Below the pieces are notes generated by a model. That model did no database searches and was not told the origin of the DNA. It saw only the letters and a list, made by a program, of their open reading frames with translations. 46,209 nt of DNA from an uncultured Pseudoclavibacter sp. (lineage in GTDB: Bacteria; Actinomycetota; Actinomycetes; Actinomycetales; Microbacteriaceae): positions 1-46,209 of the forward strand of contig CAMIMS010000010.1 in assembly GCA_946221025.1 (NCBI GenBank). Reading direction: 5' to 3'. Positions 17,300 through 24,726 of this stretch are shown piece after piece. The position numbers and the translations under genes are program-made. Each line of letters starts with the position of its first letter. Within the stretch, counting starts at the first letter, position 1.

Positions 17300-18040
17300 T
17301 CAGTCGCTCGGCTGGAAGCGCACGCGCGACCGAGAGTCCCCCGTGGCTGAGTAGGCCGGCTCGTACGCCTCGTCAATCGCTCGCATCGCGATCTGACCGG
17401 TGTACCCGCGTCGGCCGAGATACCCGATGAGACGTCGCTTCGCCGCATCGCGGTCGAGCCCGGCGACGCTTCGCAAGCGTGATCTGACGAGCTCAGTGGC
17501 CCGTTCGAGCTCATCGTCAACGTCGAGCCCTTCGAGTGCCTCCGCGAGGATCTCGCGGTCGATTCCCCGTCGCTGCAGCTCACGCTCGATATACAGCCGA
17601 CCCTTGCCTTTTCGCGCTCCGTGCTGTTCGACGAGACTGCGCGCGAGGCGCTCATCATCGAGGTAACCAAGATCGATCATCTTCGCCACGACCGATTCGA
17701 TGTCGGCGCCTTCGAGCTCTTCGTCTGCGCTGAGGCGATCGCGAAGCTCGGACGCGGAGCGGTCTGCGCGACGCAGCATCGATACGGCACGCTCTTCGGC
17801 GAGCGCGGTCGCCTCGTTAGCGGGAGCAATCTCGCCCATCTTGAGCGAAGGCGCCCAGTCCCGTGCGTGATCTGCATCCGCGTTTGCCGGTACCGGTTCA
17901 GCGGCGGAGGGGCACGACCCGAGCGGCCGGACACGATTGCCCTGCCCCGGTGCGCGACGTGCACCGGGGAAGGCGATCACTTCAGCGAGACCGTCACCGG
18001 TGTCGCTCGAGGTGCCGCGGTCATCATTCGCGTCATTCAT
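17300..18040 (-). CDS. recX: RecA regulator RecX
   Basis: The 246-residue product contains the RecX three-helix repeats in its second half: MLRRADRSASELRDRL, DIESVVAKMIDLGYLDDERLARSLVEQ, KGRLYIERELQRRGIDREILAEAL and RRLIGYLGRRGYTGQIAMRAIDEAY. RecX binds within the RecA filament and limits its activity. About 100 N-terminal residues are poorly conserved and polar, which is long for the family. The start at 18040 was chosen because a strong AAGGAGGA site precedes it; the frame is open further upstream into the recA-recX hairpin, which makes the longer version unlikely. It follows recA by 81 bases. Confidence 0.9.
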   Translation of the reverse strand: MNDANDDRGTSSDTGDGLAEVIAFPGARRAPGQGNRVRPLGSCPSAAEPVPANADADHARDWAPSLKMGEIAPANEATALAEERAVSMLRRADRSASELRDRLSADEELEGADIESVVAKMIDLGYLDDERLARSLVEQHGARKGKGRLYIERELQRRGIDREILAEALEGLDVDDELERATELVRSRLRSVAGLDRDAAKRRLIGYLGRRGYTGQIAMRAIDEAYEPAYSATGDSRSRVRFQPSD

Positions 18041-18074
18041 CGCGCTGATCTCCTCCTTCGCGATCTCGTTGCGT

Positions 18075-18110
18075 CGTGGGGCGAGCCAGCAAGCACCGGC
18101 TCGCCCCACG
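18075..18110 (-). terminator. recA-recX intergenic hairpin (attenuating terminator candidate)
   Basis: A perfect 13-base GC-rich stem (18075-18087 with 18098-18110) has a ten-base loop. It follows the recA stop by 11 bases and lies upstream of the recX ribosome site. No T-run follows, so it would more plausibly pause polymerase or protect recA mRNA than stop all transcription. A partial terminator between recA and recX is known from other bacteria as a way to keep RecX low. Confidence 0.65.
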
Positions 18111-18121
18111 CGAATTTGGCC

Positions 18122-19183
18122 CTATGCCGAGCGGGCGCCGCGGCGTTCCTCGATGGACTCGACCGGAGCCTCGGCCTCGGCCGTGCGGCCGCCCACGCCG
18201 AGTTTGGTGAGGATCTTCTCTTCGATCTCTGCGGCGACTTCGTCGTGCTCGATGAGGAAGCGGCGGGCGTTCTCCTTGCCCTGACCGAGCTGCTCACCGT
18301 CGTAGGTGTACCAGGCACCGGACTTCTTCACGATGCCGTGCTCGACACCGAAGTCGATGAGCGAGCCCTCACGCGAGATACCGGTGCCATACAGGATGTC
18401 GAACTCGGCCTGCTTGAAGGGCGGGGCCATCTTGTTCTTGACGACCTTGACTCGCGTGCGGTTACCCACGGCGTCTTGGCCGTCTTTCAGCGTCTCGATC
18501 TTGCGAATGTCCAGGCGAACCGAGGCGTAGAACTTCAGCGCCTTACCGCCGGCGGTGGTTTCGGGGCTGCCAAAGAAGACACCGATCTTTTCGCGCAGCT
18601 GGTTAATGAAGATCGCCGTGGTCTTGGTCTGGTTCAGGCCACCGGTGATCTTTCGCAGCGCCTGCGACATGAGGCGCGCCTGCAGACCCACGTGGGAGTC
18701 ACCCATCTCGCCTTCGATTTCAGCCTTCGGGACGAGCGCTGCCACAGAGTCGATCACCACGAGGTCGACCGAGCCGGAGCGAATGAGCATGTCGGCAATC
18801 TCAAGCGCCTGCTCACCGGTGTCGGGCTGCGCGACCAGGAGCGAATCGATGTCGACGCCGAGCTTCTGCGCGTACACGGGGTCGAGCGCGTGCTCAGCGT
18901 CGATGAAGGCCGCGATGCCGCCCTCGCGCTGCACATTGGCGATGGCGTGCAGGGTGAGCGTCGTCTTACCGGATGACTCCGGACCGTAGATCTCCACGAT
19001 GCGGCCGCGGGGAAGCCCTCCGATGCCGAGCGCTGCATCCAATGCGATTGACCCGGTGGGGATGATCTCGACCGGGGCGCGCTCGTCGGAGCCCAGGCGC
19101 ATGACCGAGCCCTTTCCGAACTGACGGTCGATTTGGGCGAGGGCCGCGTCGAGCGCCTTCTCGCGGTCTGCTGCTGTGGGCAT
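18122..19183 (-). CDS. recA: Recombinase RecA
   Basis: The 353-residue recombinase has the Walker A motif GPESSGKTTL, the Walker B region LVVIDSVAAL, the DNA-binding loop regions (GDSHVGLQARLMSQALRKI and FINQLREKIGVFFGSPETTAGGKALKFY) and the usual acidic C-terminus. There is no intein, unlike some mycobacterial recA genes. The start at 19183 has a GAAAGGA ribosome site; an in-frame alternative 12 codons upstream is unlikely. RecA drives homologous recombination and triggers LexA self-cleavage. Two damage-responsive signals lie upstream: a PafBC-type promoter at 19288-19310 and a LexA box at 19380-19395. Confidence 0.97.
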   Translation of the reverse strand: MPTAADREKALDAALAQIDRQFGKGSVMRLGSDERAPVEIIPTGSIALDAALGIGGLPRGRIVEIYGPESSGKTTLTLHAIANVQREGGIAAFIDAEHALDPVYAQKLGVDIDSLLVAQPDTGEQALEIADMLIRSGSVDLVVIDSVAALVPKAEIEGEMGDSHVGLQARLMSQALRKITGGLNQTKTTAIFINQLREKIGVFFGSPETTAGGKALKFYASVRLDIRKIETLKDGQDAVGNRTRVKVVKNKMAPPFKQAEFDILYGTGISREGSLIDFGVEHGIVKKSGAWYTYDGEQLGQGKENARRFLIEHDEVAAEIEEKILTKLGVGGRTAEAEAPVESIEERRGARSA

Positions 19184-19287
19184 GGGGGTGTCCTTTCGGA
19201 GAGGGTGGTTGTCGCCCATAGGCTGTCGCCGCGCTGATGGAGAGCGCCGCGACAGGGCGGTGCAGGAGAGTTCCTGCGACGAGAACC

Positions 19288-19310
19288 ACGGTACGAACGA
19301 CCACCGACAT
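19288..19310 (-). promoter_or_regulatory. PafBC-type (RecA-NDp) promoter of recA
   Basis: On the recA strand the sequence reads ATGTCGGTG, exactly eight bases, then TACCGT. This fits the published actinobacterial RecA-independent damage promoter TTGTCRGTG-N8-TANNNT at all positions except the first T. The -10 lies about 105 bases upstream of the recA start. Confidence 0.8.
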
Positions 19311-19379
19311 TTCGAATCGGTCGCGCCCGCCCTGTGGATTCGTCCTCTGGATTGCTCCTGTGGATGAAGCTACGTCCTA

Positions 19380-19395
19380 TCGAATCCCTGTTCGA
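19380..19395. promoter_or_regulatory. SOS box (LexA operator) upstream of recA
   Basis: TCGAATCCCTGTTCGA matches TCGAAC-N4-GTTCGA at 11 of 12 defined positions. It lies about 200 bases upstream of recA and 53 bases downstream of the DUF3046 stop. Confidence 0.8.
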
Positions 19396-19448
19396 TTCAA
19401 CACACCGGCGCGTTCGAAAATACGCGGCCACGCGATGCGGTACCCCAG

Positions 19449-19679
19449 CTACTGGCGCCTCGGCGGGTCGGCCAGCCCGGCCCCGTGCCGCCTCGCCTCC
19501 GGCACGCCCATCGCCTCGCACAGCTCGAGCCAAACCGTGCGCGGGGGCACCCCGTCCGCGAGCGCTTCGCGGGCGGAACGGTCCCCCAGGGCGCCGAGGA
19601 TGACGTCCCGCGCGACGGTGTCGGCGTATCCGGGTCCGAACTCATCCTCGATGGCCCGCTGAAACTCACTCGCGCGCAT
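19449..19679 (-). CDS. DUF3046 family small protein
   Basis: The 76-residue protein has the pattern of the actinobacterial DUF3046 family: EFQRAIEDEFGPGYADTVARDVILGALGDRSAREALADGVPPRTVWLELCEAMGVPEARRHG. That family is almost always encoded just upstream of recA, as here. It is soluble and has no known catalytic motif; its function is unknown. No strong ribosome site is visible before the ATG at 19679. A terminator of the preceding clgR-like gene lies just upstream, so it must have its own promoter or be expressed weakly by read-through. Confidence 0.85.
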   Translation of the reverse strand: MRASEFQRAIEDEFGPGYADTVARDVILGALGDRSAREALADGVPPRTVWLELCEAMGVPEARRHGAGLADPPRRQ

Positions 19680-19708
19680 GCCGAAAGCGTAGACCCGGTG
19701 GCCGGGTG

Positions 19709-19752
19709 CAAAAACGAGAAGCGCCCGGCCCTCCGTTTGGAGTACCGGGCGC
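19709..19752 (-). terminator. Rho-independent terminator of the clgR-like gene
   Basis: GCGCCCGG pairs with CCGGGCGC at 19721-19752, with an inner CTCC/GGAG stem capped by a four-base loop. On the minus strand it is followed by a T-rich tail (19710-19720). It begins 17 bases after the stop of the clgR-like gene, and is the most classical terminator in the window. Confidence 0.85.
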
Positions 19753-19768
19753 GATTCGTGGAATGGCG

Positions 19769-20095
19769 TTATGCGCGGGTGCGTGCCGCATACGACGAGT
19801 TGACGCTCTGGACCAACTCGTCGGGAACCGTGTCGGGAATCGCCGTTTGGGGCTGCAGCTGTTCTTGCATCTGCAGGCGCTCACCGACCTCGATGTAGAT
19901 GGACGACAGGGGGGTCTCGAGGGCCTCGGCGACGGCAGCGAGAATCTCGCTCGACGCCTCCTTCTGACCGCGTTCGACCTCGGAGAGGTATCCGAGCGCG
20001 ACCGATGCGCGGCCCGCGACCTGTCGGAGCGTGTGTCCCTTGCGGAGACGGACATCGCGAAGGACTTCGCCGATTTCGTGACGTGCGAGTGTCAT
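19769..20095 (-). CDS. clgR: XRE-family regulator, ClgR-like
   Basis: This 108-residue DNA-binding protein has an N-terminal helix-turn-helix (about residues 8-62; VLRDVRLRKGHTLRQVAGRASVALGYLSEVERGQKEASSEILAAVAEAL). It has a short C-terminal extension ending in ARTRA. The ribosome site AAAGGAGGT is near perfect and fixes the start at 20095. ClgR activates clp protease and related proteostasis genes in actinobacteria, and the order pgsA-cinA-clgR is the standard location, which supports the name. A protease-recognition role for the C-terminus, as described for other ClgR proteins, is possible but cannot be shown here. The 158-base upstream gap after cinA probably holds its promoter. Confidence 0.85.
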   Translation of the reverse strand: MTLARHEIGEVLRDVRLRKGHTLRQVAGRASVALGYLSEVERGQKEASSEILAAVAEALETPLSSIYIEVGERLQMQEQLQPQTAIPDTVPDELVQSVNSSYAARTRA

Positions 20096-20253
20096 TCGTG
20101 ACCTCCTTTCGTGGTGTCGAGCACCGTCGGTCCGATTGCTGCGTGGGGTCAATCGGTGGGGCATGACGCTACGTGATCCCGACGACATCCGGCTGGGCGT
20201 TTGTCGCGAGTCACCCGAATCGGTGCACTGGATGCAACGCGTGAACGCTGCGT

Positions 20254-20790
20254 TTATTCCCGCTGCCCGGCAATCTTGCGCGCTTCTTCTGCGAGCGCGG
20301 TGAGCGCGGCGTCGGCGGCGAGTTTGCGGATGCGGGCGCGTGACTCTACCTGCGCATCCGGATCCACCGCAAACGCGAAATCGCAGGCGATCGATCGGTC
20401 ACCCAACTCGCTCGACACCCCGATGAACACTGTTCCCGCGGGCTTACCGTCCTGCTGGTCGGGGCCGGCGACACCGGTCGTAGCGACGCCGAGCGGCAGC
20501 GGGACCCCTCCGCCAAGGGTTGCGCGGACACCGCGAGCCATCTGCGCCGCAACGTCGGGGTCGACCGCACCGCGCGTTTCGAGTAGGGACTCATCGACCC
20601 CAAGCAGCTCCCTTTTGATGCGCGTTTCGTAGGCGACGACGCCTCCCACGAGCACCGCAGAGATGCCGGGGATGCGGCACAGCTCGCTCGTCACCATCCC
20701 CCCGGTGAGCGACTCGGCAACGCCAAACCGAAGGCCCAATCGGATGAGCAGTTCACCAATGCTCTTGGTCGAGGTGTCGTTCTCGGTCAC
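20254..20790 (-). CDS. cinA: CinA C-terminal family protein (nicotinamide-nucleotide amidohydrolase, PncC)
   Basis: The 178-residue product is only the amidohydrolase (PncC) domain of CinA, without the N-terminal molybdopterin-binding-like domain. Motifs are RFGVAESLTGGMVTSELCRIPG, VVAYETRIKRELLGV, and GVATTGVAGPDQQDGKPAGTVFIG. This enzyme deamidates nicotinamide mononucleotide for pyridine nucleotide recycling. The GTG start overlaps the pgsA stop by four bases (GTGA). The frame is open further upstream inside pgsA, but the overlap start gives the family's normal length. Confidence 0.9.
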   Translation of the reverse strand: MTENDTSTKSIGELLIRLGLRFGVAESLTGGMVTSELCRIPGISAVLVGGVVAYETRIKRELLGVDESLLETRGAVDPDVAAQMARGVRATLGGGVPLPLGVATTGVAGPDQQDGKPAGTVFIGVSSELGDRSIACDFAFAVDPDAQVESRARIRKLAADAALTALAEEARKIAGQRE

Positions 20791-21443
20791 GTCCGCCCCT
20801 CCGAGTCGGCAGCTGACGGCACGCTCGCAGAGCCGTCTTCGGGCGTCGAGCGTGCCGCGGCAAGGAGGTAGTCGAGACCCGAGATCACCGTGAGCGCCAC
20901 CGCAATGCTCATGCAGATGACATTCGCGATCTGCCACGGCAGGTCACCGACGATCTCACCGAGCGGCAGGAGCGCGAGGCTGAGTGCCACTGCCTGCGCG
21001 ATCGTTTTCGCTTTCCCGCCGCGGCCCGCCGGAAGCACCACGCCTCGCCGCGCCATGACCAGGCGCCACAGGGTGATGCCGAGCTCGCGAACGAGCACGA
21101 TGGCCGTGACCCACCAGGGAAGCTCCCCGACGACCGAGAGCATGATGAATGCGGCTCCGGTGATGGCCTTGTCCGCAATCGGGTCGAGGAGCTTTCCCAG
21201 ATTGGTGATGAGATTGCGGCTACGGGCCAGGTGACCGTCGATCGCGTCGGTCGCGATCGCGACGATGAACAGCGCCGCCGCCCACCAGCGTGCCGCGCCG
21301 TGCCCGGTGTCGGGTTTCGCCCCATCCGCGAGCATCAGCCACACGAACACCGGCACGGATGCGATGCGCGTGATCGTGATGAGGTTCGGCACCGACCACG
21401 GACTCACCGGCCCATCGCCCGCACGAAGCACCCGACCCGGCAT
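20787..21443 (-). CDS. pgsA: CDP-diacylglycerol-glycerol-3-phosphate 3-phosphatidyltransferase
   Basis: The 218-residue membrane enzyme has the CDP-alcohol phosphatidyltransferase motif D-G-x2-A-R-x8-G-x3-D-x3-D in IDGHLARSRNLITNLGKLLDPIADK, and about five hydrophobic segments. The opening SPWSVPNLITITRI is typical of PgsA, which makes phosphatidylglycerol phosphate. The start at 21443 follows an AGGAGGT site; a longer version is open but poorly supported. A polar tail of about 25 residues follows the last helix. It is coupled to cinA through a four-base overlap. Confidence 0.9.
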   Translation of the reverse strand: MPGRVLRAGDGPVSPWSVPNLITITRIASVPVFVWLMLADGAKPDTGHGAARWWAAALFIVAIATDAIDGHLARSRNLITNLGKLLDPIADKAITGAAFIMLSVVGELPWWVTAIVLVRELGITLWRLVMARRGVVLPAGRGGKAKTIAQAVALSLALLPLGEIVGDLPWQIANVICMSIAVALTVISGLDYLLAAARSTPEDGSASVPSAADSEGRT

Positions 21444-21497
21444 TCGGGCACCTCCTCGCATCCGTCGATCCCCCAATGCTACGGAACTCGCGCGGGG

Positions 21498-22736
21498 TCA
21501 CGCTCCCGCTCTGATCGCGTCGATCAGGTCGACGCGGGTCGCGACGAGTGCCGGCATGAGCCCGGCCAGGAGCCCCGCGAGGATGCTCACCGACATGCCC
21601 GCGATCGCCGCCTCGATTGGGGACTGGGCGGGGTTGGCGAGCGGCATGCCCGCGGTCATGAACTCCTGCACCATCGGGATCTGCAGCACCATGAGCGCCC
21701 CTGCGACGCCGATCATGCCCGCGAGCACGGTGCCGACAACGCTCTCGAGCAGCACTGACACGAACACTCGACCCGATGTCGCACCGAACGCCCGTCGGAT
21801 GCCGATTTCGCGGATGCGGGCGCGAACGGTCACGATCGCGAGGTTCACGTATCCGACCGTGCCAAGCACCATCACGATGATTGCGACGGTATTCACGAGT
21901 GCCTGGGTCACCGCGAGCGGATCGATCCCGCCGGCCAGGTAGTCGGTTCGGTAAAAATCAGGTTTCGTGCCGAACTGGCCCTGTAGGTCCGACGCGATCT
22001 GAGCCATGATCTGGTCGCCGTTCTCGGGCGGCAGCCACAGGGTCCAATCTCCTGAACCCATGGCACCGCCGGGTCCGCCGGCACCGTCGACCCCTGCCGT
22101 CACCCCATTGAATGATTCGGCGAGCACATACCCGGTCATTGCGGGCGGCCCGTACTGCATCGCCTCGACGACCCCGATGATCACCGCTTTGATGTTCGGC
22201 TGCGTGAGCGTGATGACCGGATTTCTCGCAAGGTCGGGGCTGCCGAGGTTCTCCCACGCGGTCTTATTGATGACGATCGCCGGGGCGAGGCGATCCGCAT
22301 CGTCGGGCTCGAACCAGCCGCCCTGGATGAAGGTAAGGCTGCGCATCTTGCCGTAGATCTGGTCGACTTTGCGCAGATTGATCGAGTCCACTCCGTCATC
22401 GAGTTGCACGGTCGCGCTGAGGCTTCGTTCGGGGCTGCCGTAGGTGATCTTGTACCGCTGCATGGCGCTGCGCATCGCGGCGTCAAAGTCTGACGCATTG
22501 ACCGAATCGCCCGCCTCCCCGGCACTGACCGCGTAGCTCGCCGGACGCCCATACTCGGCGTCGTTCCACTGGAGGTTCACCTGCCGCACGACATTGCCGA
22601 ACCCGGTCACGAGCGTCACCGCGAACACGGCGATCATCACGCCGATGAGCGAGAGCAGCACGCGCCTTCGATGCACGCGGAATTCATCCTTCGACTCGTT
22701 ATAGACCGAAACGATCTCGGTGTAGAGGCCTTTCAC
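21498..22736 (-). CDS. ABC transporter permease, MacB/FtsX type
   Basis: The 412-residue protein has an N-terminal membrane segment (about 27-46), a large extracytoplasmic MacB-like core domain (about 50-280) and three C-terminal membrane segments, with the FtsX-type motif VRARIREIGIRRAFGAT at about 305-325. This is the four-helix mechanotransmission layout of MacB rather than a channel-type permease. The GTG start overlaps the ATPase stop by four bases. Together with the adaptor and ATPase genes it forms a MacAB-like export system; the substrate is unknown. Confidence 0.88.
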   Translation of the reverse strand: MKGLYTEIVSVYNESKDEFRVHRRRVLLSLIGVMIAVFAVTLVTGFGNVVRQVNLQWNDAEYGRPASYAVSAGEAGDSVNASDFDAAMRSAMQRYKITYGSPERSLSATVQLDDGVDSINLRKVDQIYGKMRSLTFIQGGWFEPDDADRLAPAIVINKTAWENLGSPDLARNPVITLTQPNIKAVIIGVVEAMQYGPPAMTGYVLAESFNGVTAGVDGAGGPGGAMGSGDWTLWLPPENGDQIMAQIASDLQGQFGTKPDFYRTDYLAGGIDPLAVTQALVNTVAIIVMVLGTVGYVNLAIVTVRARIREIGIRRAFGATSGRVFVSVLLESVVGTVLAGMIGVAGALMVLQIPMVQEFMTAGMPLANPAQSPIEAAIAGMSVSILAGLLAGLMPALVATRVDLIDAIRAGA

Positions 22737-23554
22737 GGCTGAACTCCTGCCTCGTTCGCGACCGGAATGACCTCGGTCGGAAGCGTGTGGTTGGCGTGAA
22801 CCGGCGCCCCGTTGTGCGAGAGAACCACTGTGCTCCCCGCCGGTTCGGTCATGTGGGCCGGGCGGCCGGACCCCGTGTGGGTGAGAACTCCGCGGTCGAG
22901 CCGGTACGTGGAGTGGCCGCGCGCGGCAATCGCGGGATCGTGCGTGATCGTGATCAGCGCGGCACCGGATTGGGCCGCCTCCTCTTCGAGAAGGGTCATC
23001 ACCGAATCTCCCGTCTCGAGGTCGAGCGCACCGGTTGGTTCGTCCGCGAGGATCAACCTTGGGTGACGCACGAGCGCGCGAGCAATCGCGACGCGCTGCT
23101 GCTCACCGCCGGATAGGCGATCGGGGGTGACGTCGAGGCGCTCGCCGAGCCCCACGCGTTCGAGCATTTCGGTGGCGATGCGTTCGCGATCCCAAAATGC
23201 GTCCGAACGTTCGTACATCAGCGGCATCATCGCGTTCTCGAGCGCTGTGCGACCCTGCAGCAGGTTGAACTGCTGGAATACGAAACCGACGTAGGAGCCG
23301 CGCAACCGGTCGCGCTGGCCGCCTCGCAATTGGCTCGTTGGGGAGCCGTCGTACAGCACCTCCCCACCGGTCGGCGTATCGATCATGCCGATGACGTTCA
23401 GGAGGGTGGATTTGCCAGAACCCGACCGACCAACGATCGAGACCGACTCGCCCTGCTGAACAGTGAGCGATATCCCTCGAAGGATTTCCAGGTCGGTGCC
23501 GTCGGGCGTAACGACCGTTTTCTCGACGGCGTGGAGTTCTAGTAGCCCTCCCAC
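22733..23554 (-). CDS. ABC transporter ATP-binding protein, MacB/LolD type
   Basis: The 273-residue ATPase has Walker A GRSGSGKST (42-50), Q-loop FQQFNLL, signature LSGGEQQRVAIARAL (about 150), Walker B LILADEPTGALD and the H-loop ITHDP. The FNLLQGRTALENAMMPL region and the PTGALD form are typical of the LolD/MacB export subfamily. About 45 residues after the core are unusual and of unknown role. The GTG start lies inside the last codons of the adaptor gene (16-base overlap), so adaptor, ATPase and permease are translated as a coupled set. Confidence 0.92.
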   Translation of the reverse strand: MGGLLELHAVEKTVVTPDGTDLEILRGISLTVQQGESVSIVGRSGSGKSTLLNVIGMIDTPTGGEVLYDGSPTSQLRGGQRDRLRGSYVGFVFQQFNLLQGRTALENAMMPLMYERSDAFWDRERIATEMLERVGLGERLDVTPDRLSGGEQQRVAIARALVRHPRLILADEPTGALDLETGDSVMTLLEEEAAQSGAALITITHDPAIAARGHSTYRLDRGVLTHTGSGRPAHMTEPAGSTVVLSHNGAPVHANHTLPTEVIPVANEAGVQP

Positions 23555-24585
23555 GATTCTTCCCCCTCCTCCGGTCGCTGGGTCGACGGCGGCGCGATGA
23601 ACTCGCGGATCGTGTCGCTCTCGCTAATGCCCTCGAGAATCTGCACGCGCTCACCGTCGCTGAGACCGAGCTTCACGGGCTGGTCGCGTTCGGTTCCGTC
23701 TTCGTTGACCACGACGACCTTGCCCTCATCCGAGCCGCCCTTCACCGCTGTGACGGGAACCGTGAGCGCGCCCTCGGCGCGGCCAGCTTCGATCGACACC
23801 TTCACTTTCACTCCCGGATAGGCCTCGACCTGCGGGGGGATGCGGCACGACACTTGCGTCGCGCTCTGACCCGCGCCGTCAGCACCGGGGTCGGCCGCCC
23901 CAGCGGGGTTGTCGTTCGCGTTCTGCGCGTTCTGGGCGTTCTGCTGCTGCCCCGACTCACCGATCGCGAGGTCGGTGCACGTGAACGGTGCCGGGCCGTC
24001 GATGATGGTCACCGTTGCCTGGTTCGGGCGCTCTTTGAGGCGGTACAGCTGCGCGGCAGCGAGGTCACCGCGAACCATGAGCGACGACGGGGTGATCTGC
24101 GCGCCGACTTCACCAATGGACACGGACTGCTCGGGAAGCACCGTGAGCGAGGTGATGCGACCGGAGGCGTCGGCTGTGAAGTCGGCCCAGCGCACGACCG
24201 GGTCGCGTTCGGTGATCGACCCGTCGGGGTTCTGAACGGGCTCCCGCGGCGTTTCCTGCTTAATGGATGCGATCACCTGGCCGTACTCGACCATCTGGCC
24301 TTCTTTCACGAAGACCTCCTGGATATTGCCGTTCAGCGGGATGCGTGAGGGCACGGCGGTCGGTCGCTGAATCGTCCCGTCGAACTGGACGGTGTTCACG
24401 ATGTCGGCTTTCTGAGGCTGCACCGTCGAAACGAACGCCTCGCCCGTGGGGGTATCCGGGTCGGGCCCGTTATCGCCGAAGAATGCGATCTTCACGAGCG
24501 CCGCTACCACGGCTATCGCGAGGATTCCTTTGATGATCGGCCAGATCCACGTCGTCCAGACGTTTCGCTCACCCTGTCGCGCCAC
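23539..24585 (-). CDS. Periplasmic-adaptor-like (MacA/HlyD type) subunit of the export system
   Basis: The 348-residue protein has an N-terminal membrane anchor (about residues 10-30, WIWPIIKGILAIAVVAALVKIAFF) and an external barrel-sandwich region containing GNIQEVFVKEGQMVEYGQVIASIK. A Gln/Asn/Ala-rich insert (about 230-255) lies in the middle, and a membrane-proximal domain ends with GLSDGERVQILEGISESDTI. This is a Gram-positive MacA-like adaptor that would sit on the outer face of the membrane. The GTG start at 24585 lacks a strong ribosome site. The tail is very acidic. It is the first gene of the trio, 141 bases after ftsK. Confidence 0.82.
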   Translation of the reverse strand: MARQGERNVWTTWIWPIIKGILAIAVVAALVKIAFFGDNGPDPDTPTGEAFVSTVQPQKADIVNTVQFDGTIQRPTAVPSRIPLNGNIQEVFVKEGQMVEYGQVIASIKQETPREPVQNPDGSITERDPVVRWADFTADASGRITSLTVLPEQSVSIGEVGAQITPSSLMVRGDLAAAQLYRLKERPNQATVTIIDGPAPFTCTDLAIGESGQQQNAQNAQNANDNPAGAADPGADGAGQSATQVSCRIPPQVEAYPGVKVKVSIEAGRAEGALTVPVTAVKGGSDEGKVVVVNEDGTERDQPVKLGLSDGERVQILEGISESDTIREFIAPPSTQRPEEGEESWEGY

Positions 24586-24726
24586 CTTGCACCTGCTTTC
24601 GATGAGGTCGATGCAAGAAATGCTAGAAAGCAGGGCGGCGCTGCGGCCTCTGTCGAGCGATGGATTCGGCTCAGCCAGCAGGTGGAAACACCGCGCCACC
24701 GAAGGGACGTGCGGCGTACTCGCGCA

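Noticed and set aside
19184..19448. Possible small gene in the 265-base gap between recA and DUF3046
   Set aside because: Short open frames exist but none has a ribosome site or coding-like composition; the gap is explained by the PafBC-type promoter and the SOS box.
20096..20253. ClgR autoregulatory operator upstream of the clgR-like gene
   Set aside because: CGC/GCG-rich words are present, but none fits the described ClgR site (CGC and GCG half-sites with fixed spacing) well enough to report.
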